This document shows positions 9,683-22,100 of a stretch of DNA of 64,000 nt, in pieces. The stretch's first letter is position 1; each line of letters starts with the position of its first letter. Location: contig CM055312.2 of assembly GCA_029255685.2 (NCBI GenBank), forward strand, positions 55,090,202 through 55,154,201, written 5' to 3'. Made by a program: the position numbers and the translations under genes. This stretch comes from Silene conica. Its lineage: Eukaryota; Streptophyta; Magnoliopsida; Caryophyllales; Caryophyllaceae. Under the pieces are notes generated by a model. It was not told the DNA's origin. It worked only from the letters and a program-made list of their open reading frames with translations, and ran no database searches.

Positions 9683-11274
9683 TGATGCGTGTCTATTTTA
9701 TGATGTTTTACATCTATTTTAACACGCATTTTAGCCCTCATTTACGATGTTTTAGCCTTTATTTCCCAACAATTGTCTACTTTCGTGTTTTTATGCTCTT
9801 TTGCAGAATTATGCGGAAAAGAGGCAATTTTATACCAAATTTCTACCCTCGCGATTTTTTTGCATAGCCAATGAACGAGGAAGAGTCAACCCAAAGCGCA
9901 ACCCGAGGACCAAAAGATTAATTAAGACGAATTCAAGACTGACACACAGGAAACCCGGTCGACCGACCGACTATCATGGTCGGTCGACCAAAACACCTGT
10001 TATCTCAACCCAGAATTCAACTTACGAAGACTGAAGTCCACCAGGCCCGATAACCGGTCGACAGATCGCATCACCTGGTCGGTCGACCAACGCGCAGTTC
10101 CTGAAATTTCCGTAAAGCCCATATGCGTGATTAGGTCAAGAGAAAGCTTTTGTAATTCTTATTTAAAGCCTAATTCGTGATTAGGGAAAAGCATGCAGTT
10201 CTTAATCTTGCTTTTTATCAGAGACAAAGTTCTTAGTTTTACAATAATCCTTTATTAATTTTCTGTTTAGTTTCTCTAGTTTTAGCATTGTTCTTAGTAT
10301 ATATTCAATCTTTCACACGGATTCAATAAAGCTTCTTTCTTTCTGCCCTAATCCTCATTCGGTAATTCGCCTTTGATTTCAGTTCTTGTTATCTTTATAG
10401 AATTAATAGCATCTGGTTTAGGTTAGAATCCCGAAGCCATATTGTTTATTGCATGTTTAGAATTATGACTACTATGAATGTTGTTTTCTTAATCATTGTT
10501 ATTGTTATTATCATAGTTATGAGTAGCTAATTTCATATGTTAGGATGTAGGGAGTAATTTGCGTAGATGGTATAACACCCGAATCGGCCTGTAAAAGACT
10601 TTGGTCGGCCGAACAGCTTAACTGGTCGGTCGACTGAGGTAGTTGGTCGGTCGACTGGAATAGCTGGTCGGTCGACCAACCTCGCGTACGTTTTTAGACT
10701 GTTTTGCTTCATTGACTATAACACCCTATAATGAGACTGAAAGGAGACTTGTAGGATGTTAGTAATGACTTACCCAAGGTTGAAAGATACGGGAAGGGCA
10801 TTGGTTAACGCTTTAAGACGGCTAGGTTACTTAAGACTGAAAGGTATGTGACCTAGAATTTAGGAATCACCCTTAATGTTGACACCCAATATTTGTGAGA
10901 CCTAGGAACTAATAGCATAGGCCGAAAGGAGCTATTAGGTACCCTAGACCGAAAGGATATGCTACACCCCTTACGCGACTGCAATACATGTTGACTTAGG
11001 ATTTATACCATCATAGATCTTACTACCCAAACATCCTAGCATTCGTTTTTCCACAAGTTTTATCTTATTCTTATTTCTTGTTTTTATTACTGTCTTTATT
11101 TTTAGACTTAGTGACAACCAAATCAATCAAACCCCCAACTTGTTATCCTAAAACATCAACATAGGACAATAAACATTTCCCACCTCCTTGTGGTTCGACC
11201 CTTGACTTTCGCTATCTAGTTTAAGCCGAGGTTTTATAAATCTTATCTTTGGCATCCCTCAACGACGGGTGTCA
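9683..11274 (+). repeat. Athila 5' LTR
   Basis: 1592 bp, TGATGCGTGTCTATTTTATG at the start and GACGGGTGTCA at the end. It carries hairpin cassettes of the GGTCGACCGACC type at about 9957-9989, 10055-10090 and 10602-10680. Confidence 0.85.
9957..9989. repeat. Hairpin cassette GGTCGACCGACC-9-GGTCGGTCGACC
   Basis: Perfect 12-bp inverted repeat (9957-9968 and 9978-9989) with a 9-base loop. Each arm also contains the palindrome GGTCGACC. It is the prototype of the cassettes seen across this element. Confidence 0.85.
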
Positions 11275-11279
11275 AATTT

Positions 11280-11297
11280 TGGCGCCGTTGCCGGGGA
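11280..11297 (+). other. Primer-binding site, Athila (Asp-tRNA) type
   Basis: TGGCGCCGTTGCCGGGGA, six bases inside the 5' LTR end. This is the primer site characteristic of plant Athila-group Gypsy elements. Confidence 0.85.
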
Positions 11298-11394
11298 GGT
11301 GACGCTAGTGTTTATTGTTTTCTGTTTTTGTTTTTGTGTTTAAGGAACTTCGTTCCTTAAACCTTTCTCACTTTTTTCTTGTAGTTTCCATCTT

Positions 11395-14003
11395 ATGCGC
11401 AGGTCGGTTCAAGGAGAACTTCTACCACTTGATCTTGAGCTTGAGAGGAATCTTAGAGCAAGGAAAAAGCGTTTTCTAGAAAGTAGGGAAGGAGGTTCAC
11501 CATCTTCTCTATTTCAAGAAGACATTTTTGATCAACTACCATCACCACCATCACCACAAAATAACCCACCTACACCAAATCAACGACAATCACCTCACAA
11601 TCCACCTACACCCAAACCACCCATAAACACCTACTTCCAAACCTTTGAAGAAGAGGAAAAGATGACTGAAGAAGCAAGCATCGCCAGTCACTCCATGCCA
11701 CAGGTGAAGGACCTATACAAAGGGTTCACTCTACCTGCGGGCACGGGGAAACCATTCGAGGCCAAGCCTTCTTACATCTCCATGGTGGAGAAAAATTAGT
11801 TCGGGGGCGCGGCTAATGAGGATGCAGCTAAGCATATAGAAACTTCACAGATTATATATGCTCTATTGCACCCCCCGATGGAGTGACCCAGGACCAGATT
11901 AAGCAAACAATGTTTATCTTTCCCCTCATAGACTCGGCGAGGGAGTGGTACCGAGACTTAGACCGCACTGCTGCGGGGGTGGCCGACTGGAACACATTAG
12001 CCTTGGCCTTCTTTCGGAAATACTATTCCGCGGCCAAGACTAATGCCTTGAGGGCGCAGATTACTAGCTTCAAACAAGGAGCTTCTGAAGATTTTGGTGA
12101 GGCTTGGACTAGGTTCAAGACTCTCCTTTGATCCATACCTCATCATGGATTCGAACAGTGGTTTCTATGTAACCAGTTCTATAATGGCCTCTATGATGAT
12201 AACCGAGCATATCTAGATGTTGCTGCCAATGGGAGATTCCAGGAGAATTCGGGTGAGACCAAGGGTCTCAAGATCATAGAGGATGTCGTAGTACATTGGG
12301 CTGAACACGGGACTTCCCGTGGTAACCAAATGAAGGTTGAGTCAAATGTTGCAGCTATCGAGGCTTTAATGGCCAAACTGGACAAGCTTGAGGTGAGTGG
12401 CGGGAAATTTGAGGTTGGGAGTGGGATTAAGGGTGGCATGTACCAAGTGAATGCAGTTTCTGACGGTCCGTTTATATGTGAGAGATGCGGAGGAGAGGGG
12501 CACGTTTCAAAATTTTGTACTTCATCTAATGAAACGTGCGCGGCTTTCCAACACTACCGCGGAAACAATTTTTATGACCCGAACAACAACAATGTCCACC
12601 CCCACATGAGATGGACAAGCCAAAACGTCCTTAACCCACAACACCAACAACAAAACCCAAACCAAGCTTACGTCCCTCCGCACAAACAAAACTTCCAAAA
12701 ACCACCTTTCGTACCTCAACCACCTTCAAACCCACCACACAATACAGATGCTCTAATCCAAAATCTTATAGGGTTGGTCCAGAAGGAGTCACAGGCGCGA
12801 GATGCGGGAATGAAAATGTTGGAGTCTCAGATTGCTCTAATTGCGAGCAAGATTAATACACGGGTCCCGGGTCAACTTCCGACCAAAACGGACCAAAAGA
12901 AAGAAACTTTAAACATAATATCACTGCGGAGCGGGGCTAAAGTTGGAGGTGAGAAAGCTGGTGGGAAGGGAGAGGAGAAAAGGCAGATTCCGAGTAGCAG
13001 CAATTCTGGTCGACCGACCGAAGATGCCAGTCGGTCGACCACGGGCGCGATTCTAGAGGCTTTTAGAAATTCTGCAGAACAGGGAGTTGGTCGACCGACC
13101 GAAGATGATGGTCGACCGACCGAGGTAGCTGAACAGGCGGATTCCTTTAGGCCCGAGATGCCTGACAACCTAAGGGAATTCCTGTTTAGGGGTGACAAGA
13201 CCCCCAAATTTTTAAGGAGAGCTGCAAATGCTGAAAGCTCTACTCCTCCATATCCGGAGCGACTTCTACCCACGAAGGAACAGGTATCCTTCGACAAATT
13301 CAAAGATGTTATTCATTCACTTAATGTACAAGTACCATTTTTGGAATTAGTCCAACAGGTTCCTTCGTATTTAAAATTTATGAGACAGCTTTTAACCCGA
13401 AAGCGATCTCTTGATAAGGCAGAGTCTGTAGCACTTACCGAGGAGTCCTCGAGTTTCCTATCCCCTGTCATTGCATCTCATAAGTTAGAGGACCCAGGGA
13501 GTTTTTCTATACCCTGTAACATAGGGACCTTCCCAGTCAAGAAGGCCTTATGTGACTTAGGGGCTAGCATTAGTGTTATGCCCTTAAGTGTGGCCTTAAA
13601 ACTAGGAATGACAACCTTTGCAATAACTAGTATGACGGTACAAATGGCTGACCGTACGTCTATGGAACCCATAGGGGTGTTGGAAAACATCCCTGTGCGC
13701 ATTGACAGATTTTTTTTCCCGGTTAACTTTGTTGTTTTGGACATCCCTGAGGATGCCCATATACCTATCATATTAGGGAGACCCTTCTTACATACCGCTG
13801 GAGCTATCATTGACGTAGGTAGTGGGACCTTGACTTTTAAGGTAGGGAAGCATTCTATCATCTTTGGTCTTTCCTATAGGAAGAAGGATGCTATGACCCC
13901 CATTACTTGTAATGCTATCACTTCTGAAAAGAAGTATGAGGTCATCACCACTTCTCCTATTTTAGAACCTACACCCATACCTGTTTTTATACCTCCGCCC
14001 TAG
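11395..14003 (+). pseudogene. Athila gag-protease region
   Basis: Gag capsid-like sequence (REWYRDLDRTAAGVADWN, AFFRKYYSAAKTNALRAQI, FKQGASEDFGEAWTRFKTLL), then a zinc-knuckle-like CERCGGEGHVSKFC, an Asn/Gln/Pro-rich linker, and an aspartic-protease domain with the CDLGASISVMPLSVALKLG active-site block and the IPIILGRPFLHTAGAIIDV block. In the linker the GGTCGACCGACC cassettes are translated as GRPTE/SRST peptides. The region is broken in a few places. It would supply capsid and particle-processing protease, but not cDNA synthesis. Confidence 0.85.
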
Positions 14004-16502
14004 ATTGGGAGCAATATGGAGGACGTGCTTGTTTTGCCTATTGCAGGAAATGGTTTGGGGAATCCCCCAGTCAAAGTAGTCGTTGTGCAACGGGGAGGAC
14101 TCGGAATCCTAAGTTGCAAGGAGGATGAAGATCCGGACATGGTCGATGAGGAGGACAAGAGGAAAAGAGAAGAAGAGAAAAAGAGTGGTTCGTCGCATAT
14201 GCTTTGCGACGAAGAGGAGACATGTTTGGCGATTCAAACGAACACGGTAGAGACTACGGCATATAGCCAAAAGCCGTGGTCTGAGATTTTCCGCATCTTT
14301 CGCGGATGAGTTTTTGAAGTTTTATGTTTAAGACAATTTTCAGTTTTGTTGAGACTTTTTAGTTTTGCTTGCTTTAGTTTTTAGAACAACTTTTGCTTTT
14401 GTCGCGTAGTTAAGACTTTTAGACTTGGCTTTGGGATGTTGCGCATGTTTTTGGCGCATAAATGTTATTCACAGGTTTGAAAAAGGATTAACTCGGACCA
14501 AACGAGTTAATTCTGAGAAGCAAAAGAACGCTGCACATGAAGTGCGGTCGACCGACCAGAAGCATCAGTCGGTCGACCAGATCACTGCAACCCAGTAGTC
14601 ACTGTTATCTGTCACTTGGTCGGTCGACCAGGTGATGTGATCAGTCGACCACTGCGGTCGACCACTGTAGCTGCTACAGCCTGTTCATATTTACCTCGGA
14701 ACGCGTGCAAGCACGATTAGGGAGTTTTTCTCCTTACTCTTTCTTTTATGCTTTCATTTTCCTTCTCATTTTCAAACCTTTAAACTAGCATTATCACACA
14801 AAACACCGTTAATCCCCGAAAAGGGTTTATCTTTGTGTTTCCTTTTTCAGGTCCTTGGAGTGGCACTACTGGCCACCGAAACTTCCTAAGCTCCCGCTGG
14901 TTTGGGGAGGTTTCCATTGCGCTTAATCTTGTGAGTTCTTTCTCTGTTTTCCCTTTGTTTTTCCTTTTACGCTTTTTTTTCATAACCTTTGCTTATGCTA
15001 ATGCACAATGGGGACATTGTGCGGTTTGGTTTGGGGAATGGTTTTGTGTCACATGCATTGTTCCATTGCATTTTTTGTCACACGTTTATTGCATTTCTGT
15101 ATTGCATTCATTCTTTTCTTTATTTTCCTTGCATATACAAAAGAAAATTCCAAAAAAATAGAAAAATTTCAAAAATTTCCAAAAAATGCACGTTTATTTT
15201 AGCATATAGGTCGAGTCGGAACGAGAGTATTTCATAGATGATCTTTGCTATCTTACATGTTTATGCCTTTGCCATGCCTTGTCAACTTGTTTTACTATAA
15301 AAGTCATATGCATACCTACGAGTTTTTGTCAACTTGTTTTCTTGAGACTTGAGTTATATCTTGGCAATCTACTATACATTCTGAGTTTTAGAGCTTTATT
15401 CCTGGTTTCAAACCAGTTGTCTAGAATGTGAGTAGTACTCCCCTTGGAACATGTTACATCAATATGCATAAACATGAACATGAATTTCTATATACTTGTT
15501 TACTATCTCGTTTTGTGAAGTCTTGATACGTGCATTTGAGACCCCTTTCTCTTATTTACCCATAAGCCCTACATAGCCAAAATTGCTTTTTTATCCCCCA
15601 AAAAAACTACATCCTATACTTAGCCTACCCTTCCAAGCTAGTATTTGTGGTCATTGGAATATTTTTTTGAGGCATCTTCGTTTGTATGTCACCTTGAGCA
15701 AAAAGAGAAAAGAAAGAAAGAAAGAAAAAAAAAAGGAAAAAGAACAGAAAAAGAACAGAAAAAGAAAGAAAAAGAAAGAAAGAAAAACGAAAAAATCAAA
15801 AGAAACCTACACGCTAGTCGACCGACCGTCCCTATTGGTCGGTCGACCAACTGACAGGATCAGAATTCAAAATTCGTTCTGAAAATTCCTTTCTTTTATA
15901 TTTTATCACTCCCGTACTTTATTCAAAATATTTGGGAGCCCTTTCTTTTATTTAATGTGAGAGTTGTGCTACAAAAAAGAACTTTCATAATGTCAAAAGT
16001 CGTGAATATGTTGTTGGGAACCGGTTTTACTAGCTTGGCTACTAACCCCATTTATCCAAAAACATCTTAACCTCTATTACCTTTCACCTCACATATCATT
16101 TATTACCTCAATTACATGTATCTGAGTCACTTAATGAGTAAGTTTTTACATGGTTGTAGAATTCTTCTTCATGTTAGATTACAGGCATGTTTTCATGGGT
16201 CGAAGTTAGGTGAGTTTCTTTACAATATACTTCTTTCTATCTTTTACAAACACTCACCCTTTGTTTCATGTGTGTCTCGAGCGTCCCGCGAGAGTCCATG
16301 GTATAAAGTCTCTATAGTCTCTAGCTTTGCAAGTTTGACAACCCCATAACTCGTTTGCATGATTTGAATACTTTCTCATTTTGTTACTTGCCATTGGTTT
16401 AGGCTTACATGTAAATTTCGCTCTGAGATTGAAATCGTTCCATTAGTTTAAGATCGAGTCTAATTCTTGCTTGAGGGCAAACAAGGTTTGGTTTGGGGAA
16501 TT
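14004..16502 (+). other. Athila 3' noncoding interior
   Basis: No pol domain is found. A short frame at 14016-14309 (acidic and Lys-rich) may be the tail of the gag-pol frame. It contains hairpin cassettes at 14546-14578, 14618-14665 and 15816-15848, a purine-rich simple run (AAAGAAAG type) near 15700-15790, and a GGTTTGGGGAATT purine-rich tract just before the 3' LTR at 16503. Confidence 0.6.
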
Positions 16503-18094
16503 TGATGCGTGTCTATTTTATGATGTTTTACATCTATTTTAACACGCATTTTAGCGCTCATTTACGATGTTTTGGCCTTTATTTCCCAACAATTGTCTAC
16601 TTTCGTGTTTTTATGCTCTTTTGCAGAATTATGCGGAAAAGAGGCAATTTTATTCCAAATTTCTACCCTCGCGATTTTTTTGCATAGCCAAGGAACGAGG
16701 AAGAGTCAACCCAAAGTGCAACCCGAGGACCAAAAGATTAATTAAGACGAATTCAAGGCTGACACACAGGAAACCCGGTCGACCGACCGACTATCCTGGT
16801 CGGTCGACCAGAACACCTGTTATCTCAACCCAGAATTCAACTTACGAAGACTGAAGTCCACCACGTCCGATAACCGGTCGACCAATCGCATCACCTGGTC
16901 GGTCGACCAACGCACAGTTCCAGAAATTTCCGTAAAGCCCATATGCGTGATTAGGTCAAGAGAAAGCTTTTGTAATTCTTATTTAAAGCCAAATTCGTGA
17001 TTAGGGAAAAGCATGCAGTACTTAATCTAGCTTTTTATCAGAGACAAAGTTCTTAGTTTTACAATAATCCTCTATTAATTTTCTGTTTAGTTTCTCTAGT
17101 TTTAGCATTGTTCTTAGTATACATTCAATCTTTCACTTGGATTCAATAAAGCTTATTTCTTTCTGCCCTAATCCTCATTCGGTAATTCCCCTTTGATTTC
17201 AGTTCTTGTTATCTTTATAGAATTATTAGCATCCGGTTTAGGTTAGAATCCCGAAGCCATATTGTTTATTGCATGTTCAGAATTATGACTACTATGAATG
17301 CTGTTTTCTTAATCATTGTTATTGTTATTATCATAGTTATGAGTAGCTAATTTCATATGTTAGGATGTAGGGAGTAATTTGCGTAGATGGTATAACACCC
17401 GAATCGGCCTGTAGCTGACTTTGGTCGGCCGACCAGCTTAACTGGTCGGTCGACTGAGGTAGTTGGTCGGTCGACTGGAATAGATGGTCGGTCGACCAAC
17501 CTCGCTTACGTTTTCAGACTGTTTTGGTTCATTGACTCTAACACCCTATAATGAGACTGAAAGGAGACTTGTAGAATGTTAGTAATGACTTACCCAAGGT
17601 TGAAAGATACAGGAAGGGCATTGGTTAACGCTTTAAGACGGCTAGGTTACTTAAGACTGAAAGGTATGTGACCTAGAATTTAGGAATCACCCTTAATGTT
17701 GACACCCAATATTTGTGAGACCTAGGAACTAATAGCATAGGCCGAAAGGAGCTATTAGGTACCATAGACCGAAATGATATGCTACACCCCTTACGCGACT
17801 GCAATACATGTTGACTTAGGATTTATACCATCATAGATCTTACTACCCAAACATCCTAGCATTCGTTTTTCCATAAGTTTTATCTTATTCTTATTTCTTG
17901 TTTTTATTACTGTCTTTATTTTTAGACTTAGTGACAACCAAATCAATCAAACCCCCAACTTGTTACCCTAAAACATCAACATAGGACAATAAACATTCCC
18001 CACCTCCTTGTGGTTCGACCCTTGACTTTCGCTATCTAGTTTAAGCCGAGGTTTTATAAATCTTATCTTTGGCACCCCTGAACGACGGGTGTCA
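16503..18094 (+). repeat. Athila 3' LTR
   Basis: Same length and ends as the 5' LTR. From 16868 onward it is also the left edge of the 29-kb-spaced segmental duplication whose partner begins at 45904. Confidence 0.85.
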
Positions 18095-18359
18095 GGTAAC
18101 TGAATAGTTATGCTTTGGTGCTAATGTTTATTTAATGTGTATATATACATGCGCATGAACGTTCATGGTTAATAAAACACAGAAAAATTTACAATCTTTT
18201 TTATTCTTTTATTCTTCTTTATGGTATCAGTTGGGTTTCGATTCTATATCGACACTTAAGGTATGCCAGGCGACAATCAGCTCTCTTTTCCTCCTACGCC
18301 CCACGCCATTAAACCTGTCTATGTTCTCTCAAGTAATGACGGAGTCGGAGCCAAGATTA
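18095..18359 (+). mobile_element. Copia scrap (plus strand): LTR tail, primer site, start of gag
   Basis: An AT-rich LTR-tail-like stretch ends in TTCTTCTTT, followed at 18222 by TGGTATCAG, an initiator-Met-tRNA primer-site match. A short gag-like start follows (MPGDNQLSFPPTPHAIKPVY from about 18260), similar in kind to the amino end of plant Copia Gag. The scrap ends where a minus-strand Copia LTR begins at 18360. An identical scrap is at 47110-47374. Confidence 0.55.
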
Positions 18360-19132
18360 TGTAGGAAATATCGTATATTTCATAATGAGATTAATCGCAT
18401 TAATGTCCTAAGGAAGGATTATATCAAAATTAACTTTAATATGAATGCAACAACAGTAAATAAATCGATATAAGAAGGTAAGAAATAACCTTGGGTCCTT
18501 TGCTGTTGGCCTAAGAACAACCTAGTATAATAGATTTTCAAGGCACAACTCCTCCTACCAATTGCACCCAAGATGATCCAAGGATTAGCCTCTCTCACAC
18601 ACATTTTTTTCGTTTGTGACCGTCTAGTGCCTCGCAAATATGTATGTGCTAGGGTTGCTGATGACCTTATATATTACTATTAATATAGAGTCCTTGTGGA
18701 AATAATATTGTATGAATATTAACAATATATAGAAGATTCAAATCTATCTTCTTGTTACTCGGTTTACACGGCACACCGACAACCCAAAAATAGTCCCAAC
18801 TCAAATAAAACTCTCTTTTATAAGTTGTTGGAAGATATTTTGGAAGTTGATATATTTATATATTAATCATATTTATGTGGACCGAAATTAACTGAGAATT
18901 TCGTACAAACCAAACGTGTGGTTTTGGTCACTAATCCAATATTATGATTTATCATATATATAAATAAGGCAGGAGAATATAATTAATTATTGTATAATTA
19001 ATTAAATTTAATATCACGTATTAAACTTATAAATATAACATTTGTATTTATTTAGAATTAAGATATTAATTCATTTCTCCTAATAATCATTTATCATATT
19101 AAATAATTATTCGTATTATTTCCATGTCTAAT
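18360..19132 (-). repeat. Copia LTR piece, copy A
   Basis: Begins TGTAGGAAATATCG after GATTA and contains the block ACCTTGGGTCCTTTGC also found in the other minus-strand Copia LTRs of the window. It is interrupted at 19133 by CACTA-2. It corresponds to 47375-48149 in the duplicate. Confidence 0.75.
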
Positions 19133-22100
19133 CACTACTACAATTTAAGGCTAATAGAACGCCCCTTTAAAAACGGTTAAATGCGGAACCGTTCTGTTTT
19201 GTTACTTTAATTTTGGCGCTCATATATGACTGCATAAGAGAACGGTTATTTGTATGAACCGTTCTCGTAGATTAACAACGAGAACAGTTATGTTTGACCA
19301 ACCGTCTTAACATATTAATATATTAACAACCATAACACTTATTATGTATAACCGTCTTAATAGATTAATATATTAACAAAGATACCGATAATATTTAGGA
19401 CCGTCCTCTTTGTAAAATAAGATTTCCTTAACACAAGAGGATGCTAATTATTCTATTATGTATGACTGTCTTAATATATTAATATATTAACATAGATTAC
19501 GCTTATTATGTATGACCGGCCGTCTTGTTTGTAAAACAAAATTTCGTAAAAACAATATCATCCGATCCTGCTGAACAAAAAAAGAGAATAATTTACTAGA
19601 TAATTTACCAAAAAAAATGAGAATAATTTAAATATAAATATTAAACACAAAACACACCATATATATCAATTTTTATACAAACAAAACCAAAAAAACAAAC
19701 ACAGAGTATCAATTAAGCTAATTATTGTTATTGTTTTTCTCATTCGGATGATTCATCTTCTTCATTTTTAAGCTTATTAAGCAATATAGTGCACAGTACT
19801 ATACTTATACTTCCATATACTAATTCCAATTGAAATTATCCTATTTATAAAAGTGATAGTACAGTACTTCCGCGCGCAACCATCATCTTCATTGCCACCA
19901 TCAATGAGAACGGTCGTCTCTGTCAACCGTCATCTTCTTCTCTGAAATCAACAAAGAGAACTGGTAACCAACAACCGCGCTCTTTGTAAATCCCTCAATT
20001 CCAATTTCAATTAAGTTACAGAGAGAACAGTTAGGATAACAACCCGTCTTGTTTGTTTCTTTAATAACATTGAGAACGGTTAGGATAACCAACTGTCATC
20101 TCTGTTTCTTTACAAAATAACATAAAGAATAATATAACCTTCATTCGTGCCCTATGAACTTCCTTCTGTTTCTTTAATTCATACAAATAATATCGCTTTT
20201 GCCCTAAAACAGTTTACTTTTGCTCGTCTACTTCAAGAACGGTCTATCGTGGACTCCGGCAACACCCTAATCGCTTACCTTTCATCGTTCCCGAAACCAA
20301 TTGTTACTGGTAAGACTACTTTTCTATACTCGTCAATATTAACTTTCAGATAATACTATAATCGTTGTTGGCAAATATACGGCTTTAGACATAGATAATT
20401 TGATGATAAGGGTTAGTATTTGGTTTAGTCTTGTTGACATATGCAAGAATTTGAACCTAGTGAAATTGGTTAAGTGTTGTTTTTTCTAGATGATTCAATA
20501 TGATGATTGCTGGTTTTGGTTTTTTGTTTAATTACATCTTCCTCTCTCTGTTTTTTTGTTAATCCGATGACTGTACAACGTAATAGGTTAAGATTAGTTT
20601 ATGTGTAGATTGCAATGACAATAGGTTAAGATTAGGTTAGCGTAATAGGTAACTTGACGGTTTAGATTCCTAGATTCCTGTAGCATTATAGGTTAACTTT
20701 AGAATTCGACTCGAGTCTTTGTTTGGTTAGTTAGTGATGGGTTTGGTGTTGGGGCAAGATTAATTGTTCAAAAGATACAATCATATCCCCGACTAAAAAC
20801 AGACCTCTTCCAGCACCTCTCTACAACTCCTGGAAACAATAATACTTACATGGATCCTAATCCCACACTATTACTTAATCAATTCCATCACTTGTTTACA
20901 GTAAATGCAATCAAAGAATAATTGATTTTGAGTTTTAGCTTCAATGTCACAGAGACAGTACCGGCCTCATCAAAACATAACAGTGAATCTGATAGTTTTT
21001 GTATTTGATTTCCGAACCATTATTCATGGCTATTCAAGTGATTAGAGCATGTTTAAGATAGTTCCAAATATATCCGCCTATATAAAACTAAAAATAAAGA
21101 ATGCTGCTTTACCTCGCCAACATTACTCAATGCATAATATAGAGTCCCAAGAATTATAAAAACATCCCCAAGAAGAGGTTTTGAACCACCAAAAAATAGT
21201 ACCAGCTGAAACTTTGATGCACCATTTCTCTTAGCTCAGATTGAATAAAAATGCCAATGATAGCTTATATGAAAGATAATTGATTTGGCTTTCCTCTCCA
21301 AAAAGAAGCAACCAAAAAAGATAAGCCAAGCTTGAGATATTGAGTTTTGAATATTGACAGGTCCAAAATAGAAACAGCATTGCATTCAAAATCGTGACAG
21401 TCTTTAAGAGACTGTTGTGCGCAACTTGTTCATTATTTTAGGCTGATTCCAACTCGATGAGGTAGTAAACATCCTCAAGAATTTATACATATAAAGATCT
21501 TGATTTTTGAGTAAGTGAAGCTCCAGTTATAGCTCTCTGAAGTCAGACCAGAAAACTGCCACTTTCCTGAAATCTGTTTCAGCCTTATCTTTCTTTTGAA
21601 TGGTTTCACCAATGGTTCTCACGCTTCAAAACGCTGCACCTGTTTTGTACCCGTTTAATTCTTCTTTGCTTGACTTCCTTTGGACCTCCTTATAGTTTAA
21701 TATCATCAACTCAGGAAAATAATCATGTTGGAACTCATCTAGGATAGTGGCCCTTAAGTTCTTAGATCAATGCTTGAGGATTTCCGGAAACTAACTCTGA
21801 TGGTATTTCATATTCTGATGTGAATCTTTGAAATTCATAGATCACGATTCAGACCTTCAAAAATTGCTTATGAGGTCTTGAATGAAATATAAGGGAGTTA
21901 AATTTCCATTGAAAAAGGAATCAATCTAAAACATCCAGTCAATCTTGAGATAATCAAATCTGAATTCTGAAGGTCAAATCAGACAGTTCAACACCTTTGT
22001 TAGTGTAACAGCTGGAACTGTGACGCACCATTTCTCTTAGCTCAGATTGAATAAAAATGCCAATGATAGCTTATATTAAATATAATTTAGTTAGGTTTCC

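Larger units (their letters stand above)
9683..18094 (+). mobile_element. Athila-type Gypsy element, gag-protease only
   Basis: Fossil LTR retrotransposon of 8.4 kb with LTRs 9683-11274 and 16503-18094 (1592 bp each), an Asp-tRNA-type primer site (11280-11297), a gag-protease region (about 11395-14003), a long 3' noncoding part, and a purine tract before the 3' LTR. No reverse transcriptase, RNase H, integrase or envelope-like region is present in the 5.2-kb interior, so it is a non-autonomous derivative with about three further breaks in the coding part. The LTRs differ by a few percent by eye, suggesting an age of roughly one to a few million years. Flanking 5-mers (CTTAA left, GGTAA right, GTTAA beside the duplicated LTR copy) do not match exactly, so a target duplication is not established. 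Confidence 0.85.

Noticed and set aside
15583-15882. Lys/Glu-rich open frame
   Set aside because: Arises from the AAAGAAAG simple run in the Athila 3' noncoding region.
9678-18099. 5-bp target duplication of the Athila element
   Set aside because: The flanking 5-mers CTTAA and GGTAA (GTTAA in the duplicate) do not match exactly, and the two flanks belong to different elements.
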